The notes under the pieces were generated by a model. That model saw nothing but the letters and a program-made list of their open reading frames with translations. It made no database searches and was not told the origin of the DNA. Below are positions 1 to 5,425 of a stretch of 6,311 nucleotides of DNA, one piece after another. Position numbers and translations under genes: made by a program. Position 1 is the stretch's first letter. Each line of letters opens with the position of its first letter. Source of the DNA: Candidatus Segatella papionis (lineage in GTDB: Bacteria > Bacteroidota > Bacteroidia > Bacteroidales > Bacteroidaceae); NCBI GenBank assembly GCA_002297965.1, contig DBLF01000029.1:1-6311 (forward strand), in the 5' to 3' direction.

Positions 1-173
1 GAAAAGCACATCGCAAGGTGGTATTCGATATTCCGGATGATGCTTTGCAGGGCAATACCACGCCTATCACAAAGGCTACATTCAATACCGATAAGTTGAA
101 AGCCTTGGGCTGGAAACCCCTCTTTGGTGTGGAAGAAGGCTTCGACCATACGATAAAAGCTTGCCAATTTTAG
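1..173 (+). CDS. NAD-dependent epimerase/dehydratase (SDR family), C-terminal fragment
   Basis: This is the 3' end of a gene that begins before the window. The open frame starts at base 3 and runs 56 codons to TAG at 171-173; the other two plus frames hit stops early. The tail reads like the C-terminus of extended short-chain dehydrogenases that act on nucleotide sugars. It has a basic stretch before VVFDIPDD, a segment with TPITKATFNTDKLKALGW, then a helix ending EGFDHTIKACQF; the 'T.KL..LGW.P...' pattern is typical of sugar-nucleotide epimerases and dehydratases. The Rossmann fold, the YxxxK catalytic motif and any substrate-specific residues lie outside the window, so the reaction (epimerase, 4,6-dehydratase or decarboxylase) cannot be decided. 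The neighbours are glycan-assembly genes, which fits a role in making an activated sugar. The stop codon lies inside a terminator hairpin. Confidence 0.8.
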   Translation, partial: KAHRKVVFDIPDDALQGNTTPITKATFNTDKLKALGWKPLFGVEEGFDHTIKACQF

Positions 174-190
174 GCAAGCTTTTATTGTTA
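153..190 (+). terminator. Rho-independent terminator overlapping the epimerase stop codon
   Basis: ATAAAAGCTTGCC (153-165) pairs perfectly with GGCAAGCTTTTAT (173-185), giving a 13-bp stem with a 7-nt loop (166-172). The descending arm ends in TTTTAT followed by TGTTAT. The upstream arm is coding sequence and TAG (171-173) straddles loop and stem. The hairpin is symmetric and also lies 68 nt downstream of the licD stop on the other strand, so it may terminate both converging transcripts. The T-tract favours the plus direction. Confidence 0.8.
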
Positions 191-216
191 TATGTTTCTT
201 CGTTATATGTTTCTTC
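187..216. repeat. 15-nt perfect tandem duplication
   Basis: GTTATATGTTTCTTC occurs twice back to back (187-201 and 202-216), and GTTATTC follows as a partial echo. It lies between the terminator hairpin and the licD stop codon, in the short convergent gap 174-252. No function is apparent; a recent replication slippage event is the simplest reading. Confidence 0.85.
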
Positions 217-252
217 TGTTATTCAGCCCGTATGTTCTTTAGCTTCAGCCTC

Positions 253-1134
253 TTATTGCTTCTTAGCTAATTTCGCTTTAATTTCTTCCCAGTTCTCTCT
301 CTTCTCCATATTAAGATAGTAGCGCAAGTGTTTCTCGACTCTTTGCTCTACAGGTGGATATTGCATATAGTCGCCGAAGAAATGGCGTAGATAGGTATCT
401 GCTTGTTCTGGCAGCAGCACGGTGGTGTCTTCGAATGGGAATTCCTTTCCTTTACCGAGCCATTCTTTTGGGAAAATCTCCTTGTAATGGTAAGAACCTG
501 TGTTGACCAATACATTTTTTGCCTTGTCGAAGTCGTATTCGTGGCTCATCTTGTCCATTTGGGCTATCAGGTGATGGCGCATCTTGCTACGGCAGAAGAA
601 GGCGATCGTCTTGATGGCAAAGCGCCCCCAGGTTTCCTTATGTAAAGCCAGGGAGAGATAGTCGAAGAAAGTGTTGTGGGTGGTGACGGCATTCAGGCGA
701 TTGATGGTCTTGGAGTATTTGCGATACAGTGCCTTTGCCTTCTCCACATCGTCGTCAGTGGCATCCAGAGGGAAAATATCGACATAAAGTCCGAGGATGC
801 AAGGGCGCTCCTTCTCTTCGATGAGTGTGGTCTCGCGATTCACCAGTTTGGAGAAATAGAGAGGATAAGACTCGTTGTTGTAGGGGGTTACTACTTCATA
901 CTTGCCGAAATCTTCATGTTGGGCAATCTCTAGCAAGCGGTCGTAGTCGGGGCGTGGCATCAGCACGTCGATATCGTCGTCCCAAGGTATCATACCATGA
1001 TGACGAGCCGCTCCGATTGCAGTGCCGGCACAACAATAATATCTGAGGTTATGCTTCTTGCAGATGTCGATAAACGCCTTCAATATATCGAGAATCGTGG
1101 CGTTCCATTCTTTCTTGATGTCTTTAATATCCAT
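253..1134 (-). CDS. LicD-family phosphotransferase
   Basis: The product is 293 residues from ATG at 1134. LicD proteins are cytoplasmic nucleotidyltransferase-fold enzymes that transfer a phospho-substituent, classically phosphocholine from CDP-choline, onto cell-surface glycans. The diagnostic block is near residues 37-57: GTAIGAARHHGMIPWDDDID, with the metal-binding aspartates at about 52, 53, 54 and 56. Further on is LYVDIFPLDATDDD, matching the conserved 'G.yvDIFPlD' element. Length is normal for the family. The frame extends upstream to a TTG at 1167, but that codon lies upstream of the -7 promoter box and could not be transcribed from it, so ATG 1134 is preferred. The neighbours are a flippase and glycosyltransferases, which supports glycan decoration. 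The substrate could be phosphocholine or another phospho-alcohol; the sequence does not show which. No choline uptake or activation genes (licA/B/C-like) are visible here. Confidence 0.88.
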   Translation of the reverse strand: MDIKDIKKEWNATILDILKAFIDICKKHNLRYYCCAGTAIGAARHHGMIPWDDDIDVLMPRPDYDRLLEIAQHEDFGKYEVVTPYNNESYPLYFSKLVNRETTLIEEKERPCILGLYVDIFPLDATDDDVEKAKALYRKYSKTINRLNAVTTHNTFFDYLSLALHKETWGRFAIKTIAFFCRSKMRHHLIAQMDKMSHEYDFDKAKNVLVNTGSYHYKEIFPKEWLGKGKEFPFEDTTVLLPEQADTYLRHFFGDYMQYPPVEQRVEKHLRYYLNMEKRENWEEIKAKLAKKQ

Positions 1135-1154
1135 ACTTTTTCGATTTATGGATG

Positions 1155-1185
1155 CAAAAGTAAGCAAAAAGTTTTGAACTTCAAA
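1155..1185 (-). promoter_or_regulatory. Bacteroidetes-type promoter for licD
   Basis: On the minus strand TTTG (1185-1182) is followed after exactly 19 nt by TACTTTTG (1162-1155), an exact match to TTTG-N19-TAnnTTTG. The predicted transcript would begin roughly 5-10 nt further on, leaving a short leader of about 10-20 nt before ATG 1134. This placement also rules against the upstream TTG start. Confidence 0.75.
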
Positions 1186-1203
1186 CTATTTATGCTACTT
1201 TTG
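1173..1203 (+). promoter_or_regulatory. Bacteroidetes-type promoter for the flippase gene
   Basis: TTTG (1173-1176), 19 nt, then TACTTTTG (1196-1203) match TTTG-N19-TAnnTTTG exactly. The leader to ATG 1275 would be about 65 nt, is A-rich and has no clear Shine-Dalgarno. The -33 element is one arm of TTTGAACTTCAAA (1173-1185), whose other arm is the -33 element of the divergent licD promoter. Confidence 0.75.
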
Positions 1204-1274
1204 CACTCTAAAAGGAAAAATCCGTAGGATAAAATCATAAACATCATCAGATAAAATAAGATTAAGACGAAAAA

Positions 1275-2726
1275 ATGGCAGAATCATTGAAGGAAAAAAC
1301 TGCGAAAGGATTGTTTTGGGGGGCTATGAACAGTGGCTCCACACAGGTGCTTAATATACTCTTTGGCATTTTTTTGGCGCGCTTGCTTTCCCCTGCCGAT
1401 TATGGTATCATTGGTATTCTTACCATTTTTACCCTTATCGCAGGTAATCTGCAGAGCAGTGGTTTTACCCAGGCTTTGGTGAACATCAAGAAACCTACCG
1501 ACAACGACTATAACTCTGTGTTTTGGTTTAATGTGTTGGTGAGCTTTACCATGTATGTGGTGCTATTTTTGTGTGCTCCGCTGATTGCCGATTTCTTCCA
1601 TCAGCCTTGTCTTACATCCTTATCACGTTTTGTCTTTCTGAGTTTCTTCATCTCTTCATTTGGCATTGCCCAGAATGGGTATATGATGAAGAATATGATG
1701 AATAAGGAAATTACCATTGTCAACTTCATGGCTTTGATTTGCTCCAACATCGTGGGACTGGTGCTGGCATTCAATCAGATGGCTTACTGGAGTTTGGCGT
1801 GGCAACAGGTGATATTTATCCTAGTCTTGAATATAGGAAGGTATTACTATACGGGGTGGCGACCTAATTTCCACATTGATTTCGGTCCGGTGAAAAATAT
1901 GTTTGGATTCAGTGTCAAGCTCTTGGTTACTAACATCATCAATACGGTGAGCAACAATGTGCTGACCTTTGTCTTCGGTCGATTCTATCCGATTAATGAT
2001 GTGGGAAACTATAGTCAGGCATACAATTGGGATACAAAGGCTAACTCCTTTGTTGCCAACACTGTAGGACAGATTGCGCAACCCGTATTGGCATCTATCC
2101 AAGATGACAAAGACCGAGAGCTGATGGTGTTCCGTAAGATGCTTCGTTTCACCGCTTTCCTCTCTTTCCCCTTGATGTTTGGCTTGACCTTGGTGTCGAG
2201 GGAGTTTATCCTCATCACGATTCACGAAAAGTGGATAGCCAGTGTGCCCTTGTTGCAGATTCTTTGTGTGAGTGGTGCATTTATGCCTATTTATACCCTC
2301 TATCAGAACCTTGCCATCAGCAAGGGACGTTCCGATGTGTATATGTGGTGCAACATCGGACAAGTGGTGGGGCTGCTTGCCTTGGTGCTGTTCTGCCATC
2401 GTTTTGGCATTCAGACCATGGTTATTGCCTACAGCTTATTTATTATAGCTTGGCTTGGGGTTTGGCAGTGGATGATAAAGCGCATCACAGGTTTGGGATT
2501 TTGGGATGTGATGAAAGACATTCTGCCATTTATGCTTTGTGCGGCGGCTGTAATGGTGGCTACTTATTTCCTCACCTTATGGTTGGATAACATCTATTTC
2601 TTGCTGTTGTTGCGCCTTGTGGTTTCTGCCACACTCTATTTCTGCATCATGAAATTACTGAAGGTTCAGATCTTGGAGGAATGCCTTGGCTTTATGAAGC
2701 GGAAAGCAGGCAAGCACGTCAAGTAG
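1275..2726 (+). CDS. Oligosaccharide flippase, polysaccharide transporter (Wzx/WzxC-like) family
   Basis: This 483-residue integral membrane protein belongs to the PST branch of the MOP flippase superfamily, which moves undecaprenyl-linked oligosaccharides from the cytoplasmic to the periplasmic face of the inner membrane. The N-terminal signature is clear: KGLFWGAMNSGSTQ at about 11-24, then FLARLLSPADYGIIG (33-47) and the NIKKPTDNDYNSVFWFN region (70-86). Hydrophobic segments follow throughout, about 12-14 helices by eye, for example 83-105, 117-131, 150-166, 174-187, 291-308, 358-374, 379-399, 415-435 and 439-459. The tail after residue 462 is basic and cytoplasmic-looking. Length is usual for the family. 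ATG 1275 follows GACGAAAAA, the A-rich context common in Bacteroidetes. Substrate specificity cannot be read from sequence. The last codons (H V K stop) are made by the first unit of a 17-nt repeat array. Confidence 0.92.
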   Translation: MAESLKEKTAKGLFWGAMNSGSTQVLNILFGIFLARLLSPADYGIIGILTIFTLIAGNLQSSGFTQALVNIKKPTDNDYNSVFWFNVLVSFTMYVVLFLCAPLIADFFHQPCLTSLSRFVFLSFFISSFGIAQNGYMMKNMMNKEITIVNFMALICSNIVGLVLAFNQMAYWSLAWQQVIFILVLNIGRYYYTGWRPNFHIDFGPVKNMFGFSVKLLVTNIINTVSNNVLTFVFGRFYPINDVGNYSQAYNWDTKANSFVANTVGQIAQPVLASIQDDKDRELMVFRKMLRFTAFLSFPLMFGLTLVSREFILITIHEKWIASVPLLQILCVSGAFMPIYTLYQNLAISKGRSDVYMWCNIGQVVGLLALVLFCHRFGIQTMVIAYSLFIIAWLGVWQWMIKRITGLGFWDVMKDILPFMLCAAAVMVATYFLTLWLDNIYFLLLLRLVVSATLYFCIMKLLKVQILEECLGFMKRKAGKHVK

Positions 2727-2782
2727 TTTTGTACATCAAGTATTTTTGCACATCAAGTAGTTAAGCACGTCAGATAAACGTT
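2715..2782. repeat. 17-nt imperfect tandem repeat spanning two convergent stop codons
   Basis: Four units lie end to end: CACGTCAAGTAGTTTTG (2715-2731), TACATCAAGTATTTTTG (2732-2748), CACATCAAGTAGTTAAG (2749-2765) and a degenerate CACGTCAGATAAACGTT (2766-2782). Unit 1 supplies the flippase TAG (2724-2726). Unit 4 supplies the TGA of the minus-strand GT2 gene (2772-2770). The array fills the whole 43-nt gap between these convergent genes, and no terminator-like hairpin is evident there. Confidence 0.85.
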
Positions 2783-3828
2783 GTATATATCCTTCTGTAA
2801 GAGAGGTAGATAAGATTAACTCTCTTGATGGAGACTCCTTTTTTGATAAGTCGGATGATGAGCCGGATGAGGAGGCTTTTCGGCTTGTAATCCAGGTCTT
2901 TATCTACTTTTTCTAGGGATACGTGGGCATTTGCCGCCCAGCGATAAGCGTTGACGATGCCTATTTCGGTGGCTCTACGATAATGGTGGGCAGTATCATG
3001 TTTCTCGAAGAAGTCGATGAGACGGTGGGTGGACTTGAAGTACGAGAGGAGGTTCTTCTCCGAGATGTTGTGGTTGTAAGAGCTCTCATTGTCTGTGCGA
3101 TAATAATACACCGCATCGTTGATGCTCACTTTCTTGCCGTAAAACAAGAATTGGGCATTCCAAAAGAGGTCTTCGGCGTAGTTGATGCCTTCCTCGAAGA
3201 ATATCTGGTGTTCCATGATAAGCGAACGCTTGTAGATTCTTCCCCATAGGCGGTTGGTGATGATGTTTTGGCAGACCAGGAGTTTGAGCATCTTGGGGCT
3301 GCCCATGCTTTTCTCTTTACTCAAGTAGCTTTCACCATGATTCACATCCTTTCCTTCGTTCTGCTTTACATCCTTTTCTTCGTTCTGCTTTACATCCTTT
3401 TCTTCGTCCCCGTCGAAAGGCTTTTGCAGTTCGCTAGCCTTTCCGTTGCTCCATTCTCGGTAAGCGCCGTCTATCAAGTCGGCATGGGTGCTTTCGGCTT
3501 TCTTGACCAATAGCTCCACGGCATCTCTAGGCAACAAGTCGTCGCTATCGGCGAAGAAGATATAGTCGCCAGTGGCTGCCATCAGTGCCGTTTGTCTGGC
3601 GGCACCTACTCCTCTATTTTTGTCGTGGTGAATGATGCGCGCTTGTTTTGCTCTATCGGGGTATGCTTTTAATAGGGATTGCAGAATGTCGATGCTTCTG
3701 TCGGGGGTACAATCGTCCACAAAGATGTATTCGATTGAGGCATACGACTGCTCGAACAGCGAACGGACGCACTGTTCGATATATTTCTCCACCCCAAATA
3801 TTGGGGTTAATATACTCACTTTTATCAT
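2770..3828 (-). CDS. Family 2 glycosyltransferase (GT-A fold)
   Basis: The 352-residue product begins with the classic GT2 pattern: VSILTPIFGVEKYIEQCVRSL, then IEYIFVDDCTPDRS with the nucleotide-binding Asp pair at 38-39. NRGVGAARQTAL follows near 71-82, and ATGDYIFFADSDD carries the DxD-type metal site at 94-97. YAEDLFWN (217-224) matches the 'ED' motif that usually holds the catalytic base. Family knowledge: such enzymes transfer a sugar from a nucleotide donor at the cytoplasmic face; donor and acceptor are unknown here. Residues 139-163 are a hydrophilic repeat (EEKDVKQN twice, then EGKDVNHG) between the donor-binding core and the second half, encoded by a 24-nt tandem repeat. The C-terminus is rich in Arg, Lys and Ile (319-347) and may associate with the membrane. 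The start lies 1 nt after the stop of the upstream gene (TAAtATG), implying translational coupling; no promoter of its own is evident. Confidence 0.92.
   Translation of the reverse strand: MIKVSILTPIFGVEKYIEQCVRSLFEQSYASIEYIFVDDCTPDRSIDILQSLLKAYPDRAKQARIIHHDKNRGVGAARQTALMAATGDYIFFADSDDLLPRDAVELLVKKAESTHADLIDGAYREWSNGKASELQKPFDGDEEKDVKQNEEKDVKQNEGKDVNHGESYLSKEKSMGSPKMLKLLVCQNIITNRLWGRIYKRSLIMEHQIFFEEGINYAEDLFWNAQFLFYGKKVSINDAVYYYRTDNESSYNHNISEKNLLSYFKSTHRLIDFFEKHDTAHHYRRATEIGIVNAYRWAANAHVSLEKVDKDLDYKPKSLLIRLIIRLIKKGVSIKRVNLIYLSYRRIYTTFI
3343..3414. repeat. 24-nt in-frame tandem repeat inside the GT2 gene
   Basis: Three consecutive 24-nt units lie at 3343-3366, 3367-3390 and 3391-3414. The first two differ at two positions; the third matches the second for its first 17 nt (3391-3407) and then diverges. 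Because 24 is a multiple of three, copy-number change would add or remove eight residues (EEKDVKQN) without breaking the frame. It encodes residues 139-162 of the glycosyltransferase, a charged linker outside the recognisable catalytic motifs. Confidence 0.9.
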
Positions 3829-3829
3829 A

Positions 3830-5191
3830 TTATCTTGTCAGATATTCAAAAATCAGTGTGCTGTTATAGAAGAACAGGAAGATGGTCATCACGGCAAGTA
3901 ATCCGCGGAGATAAATCAACTTTTTCTCTTTCCCTTTCTTACTGAGAGATTTGAGGATGAATCCTATGCTTATCGGGATGATGAATGCCCAGTGGGCAGC
4001 CATGATATAGACCTCATTCAGACCGAATCCCATCACCAAGTGGATGAAAGCGTCGCAAGCTACCCACGACCCTGTGAGGCAGAGGAATGCTGACTTTCTG
4101 CCCATCCAAATGCCCAAGCAGAGCAGGACTACGATGATGCCTTCTATAAAATAAGGTATCGGCGACTGGTAGCTTTCGAATATCGGACGATGACTGTGGA
4201 TGTCTTCCAGCAGATGCTCCTTGTGCAACATCAGCGATTCGCCGAACACATTGTCTATCAACGATTGAGAGCGAGAGATAGACATGTCTGCCCAAGAAAG
4301 CATACCGTGTTTTTGTATGTTTTTGCCAGCTATCGTTTTGTCGTGCAGTCGCTTTTGCTCCATCTTTGCTCTGAAGGTGCTGTCTTTCTCGGCTTTTTGA
4401 GCCACTAGACGCTCACCTTCCAGACGGTTCGGGATGATGAACGCACGATTTTGGTAGATGCCGGCGGCTCCTATCAAGAGTGTAGGGAGAATGATGCCGA
4501 GTGCCAGGTATTTTGGGCGAAAGAGTTTCTTGCCATTGGTGAAGAGGGCGGCAAGGAAGGTTTTGGCTCCGTTGCTCAGCGTAATGCCAGCCGTGAAGAA
4601 GAAGAGCAGAGCCGTCTGCCACCAAGGCATACTGCGATGTTCCATCTGTTGTTTGCCTGCCAGATAGAGTGTCATCGACAGGAAGAAGAGCGACATGCCG
4701 AAATGGTCATCCACGAAAGTGACGAGCATCACGTAGGCAAAGGAGAACAGCATGGCTGTAAGCAGATTGCTGTCTGCCGCCTTGAGTTGCATCACTTCTC
4801 TGAATATTCTCCTGAAGAATATCGTGGAGTAGGTGGCGAAGAATGTCATCATCACCGCCACGATGGTGGTAGCCCAGTTGTGGGAAGTAAGGTCTATCAG
4901 CCAACCGTTTAGTACGGAAAGTGGGTATAGGAAGAAGGGGAGCATCGGATGGCGATACTCCGTGTAATACACCTTCCATTTCGAGAGGGTGAGATAGGTG
5001 TATGGGTCGAAACCCGAAATCTGGAAGTTCTTGGTGAAGAGTGTCCAGAAGCCAGCCTTCGGCTTTCCGAAGTCTTCGAAGTGATAGGTTACCATCAGCA
5101 CATTGAAGGCGATGATAACGATGAGGGCGATGAGGGCGAAGACCCTTTCTTCTTTCTTTATCTTAAAGATGTTGTTTTTTATCTTAAACAT
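3830..5191 (-). CDS. Multi-pass membrane protein, GT-C-like, function unproven
   Basis: The 453-residue product has about ten hydrophobic segments, near 17-36, 84-100, 105-125, 143-160, 164-178, 190-205, 228-245, 348-363, 392-412 and 427-446. A long first loop (37-83) holds an acidic pair (E39, D40) just after helix 1, FDPYTYLTLSKW (61-72) and RHPMLPFFLYP (80-90). A second large polar, charged loop covers roughly 247-345. An acidic residue after the first helix plus an 'HP.LP' segment before the next resembles GT-C glycosyltransferases of the PMT/ArnT type, which use polyprenyl-phosphate sugars in the periplasm. That is an inference; it could equally be a polymerase-like or uncharacterised Bacteroidetes family (possibly DUF6080, from memory and unverified). 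ATG 5191 lies inside a 21-nt repeat, and the first 14 residues (MFKIKNN IFKIKKE) are two repeat units; no upstream ATG is available before an in-frame TAA. It is the first gene of an operon with the GT2 gene. Confidence 0.8.
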   Translation of the reverse strand: MFKIKNNIFKIKKEERVFALIALIVIIAFNVLMVTYHFEDFGKPKAGFWTLFTKNFQISGFDPYTYLTLSKWKVYYTEYRHPMLPFFLYPLSVLNGWLIDLTSHNWATTIVAVMMTFFATYSTIFFRRIFREVMQLKAADSNLLTAMLFSFAYVMLVTFVDDHFGMSLFFLSMTLYLAGKQQMEHRSMPWWQTALLFFFTAGITLSNGAKTFLAALFTNGKKLFRPKYLALGIILPTLLIGAAGIYQNRAFIIPNRLEGERLVAQKAEKDSTFRAKMEQKRLHDKTIAGKNIQKHGMLSWADMSISRSQSLIDNVFGESLMLHKEHLLEDIHSHRPIFESYQSPIPYFIEGIIVVLLCLGIWMGRKSAFLCLTGSWVACDAFIHLVMGFGLNEVYIMAAHWAFIIPISIGFILKSLSKKGKEKKLIYLRGLLAVMTIFLFFYNSTLIFEYLTR

Positions 5192-5252
5192 ATTGCTTTT
5201 TATCTTAAACCTATTGTTTTTATATTAAAGATGTTGTTTTTATCTTAAACCT
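5150..5252. repeat. 20/21-nt tandem repeat covering the leader and start of the membrane-protein gene
   Basis: Read on the minus strand there are five units: AGGTTTAAGATAAAAACAAC (5252-5233), ATCTTTAATATAAAAACAAT (5232-5213), a 21-nt unit starting AGGTTTAAGATAAAAAG (5212-5192), a 21-nt unit starting ATGTTTAAGATAAAAAAC (5191-5171), and a final diverging unit starting ATCTTTAAGATAAAG (5170 to about 5150). The ATG of unit four is the start codon; units one and three carry AGG at the same place. Three units lie in the 5' leader and two are translated. Confidence 0.85.
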
Positions 5253-5297
5253 ATCTTTTTGGCTTATTGGTGCAAAATCATTTGTTTTTTAACGCTA

Positions 5298-5328
5298 CAA
5301 AATTACTCGTTTTTTCCGAATCTGCAAA
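5298..5328 (-). promoter_or_regulatory. Bacteroidetes-type promoter for the membrane protein-GT2 operon
   Basis: On the minus strand TTTG (5328-5325), 19 nt, then TAATTTTG (5305-5298) match the TTTG-N19-TAnnTTTG form. Transcription would begin near 5288-5293, giving a leader of about 100 nt that contains three units of the 20/21-nt repeat before ATG 5191. Confidence 0.72.
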
Positions 5329-5376
5329 ATGATACTCTTTATTTTGTAGGTTTTTAGGATAAAAATAGCGTTTTGT

Positions 5377-5407
5377 TTTGTTATCTCTTTTATTTGATGT
5401 ACCTTTG
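5377..5407 (+). promoter_or_regulatory. Bacteroidetes-type promoter for the GT14 gene
   Basis: TTTG (5377-5380), 19 nt, then TACCTTTG (5400-5407) match TTTG-N19-TAnnTTTG. The start codon at 5426 is only 18 nt past the -7 box, so the leader should be very short, roughly 8-15 nt, with no Shine-Dalgarno. The -33 elements of this and the divergent operon promoter are 48 bp apart, so unlike the licD/flippase pair they do not overlap. Confidence 0.72.
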
Positions 5408-5425
5408 TGGCAACAAAATTGGATT

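Larger units (their letters stand above)
1154..1204. repeat. Dyad-symmetric element containing both divergent promoters
   Basis: Two nested inverted repeats share one centre, base 1179. The inner one is TTTGAA-C-TTCAAA (1173-1185). The outer one is GCAAAAGTA (1154-1162) with TACTTTTGC (1196-1204). They coincide with the -33 and -7 boxes of the two divergent promoters. The symmetry follows partly from having two identical-spacing promoters back to back, but the extra matched bases (AA/TT beside -33, G/C outside -7) extend beyond the consensus. Confidence 0.75.

Noticed and set aside
1135..1167. An 11-codon upstream extension of licD starting at TTG 1167.
   Set aside because: The extension overlaps the -7 promoter box (1155-1162) and would start upstream of the predicted transcription start. 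ATG 1134 gives a normal LicD N-terminus.
1821..2399. A 192-codon open frame on the minus strand.
   Set aside because: It lies wholly antisense within the flippase gene. Its composition (many His, Gln, Ser) looks like a shadow of membrane-protein coding, and it has no promoter or recognisable domain.
2799..2826. Hairpin AAGAGAG / CTCTCTT with a 14-nt loop, considered as a flippase terminator.
   Set aside because: It lies inside GT2 coding sequence, the stem is only 7 bp, the loop is long and no T-tract follows on the plus strand.
3268..3513. A plus-strand frame encoding a repetitive hydrophobic peptide (LLYILFFV repeated).
   Set aside because: It is the antisense reading of the 24-nt repeat in the GT2 gene; the GT2 frame has clear catalytic motifs on both sides.
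4451..4912. A 153-codon open frame on the plus strand, very rich in Glu, His and Arg.
   Set aside because: It is antisense to the membrane-protein gene, and the composition is what reverse-reading hydrophobic codons produces. No family is recognisable.
5150..5252. The repeat array considered as a CRISPR array.
   Set aside because: Units abut without spacers, are AT-rich and imperfect, and there are no cas genes; part of the array is translated.
5351..5365. Small palindrome TTTTTA-GGA-TAAAAA upstream of the GT14 promoter.
   Set aside because: It is a short AT-only stem with a 3-nt loop in an AT-rich intergenic region, which is expected by chance and has no link to a known site.
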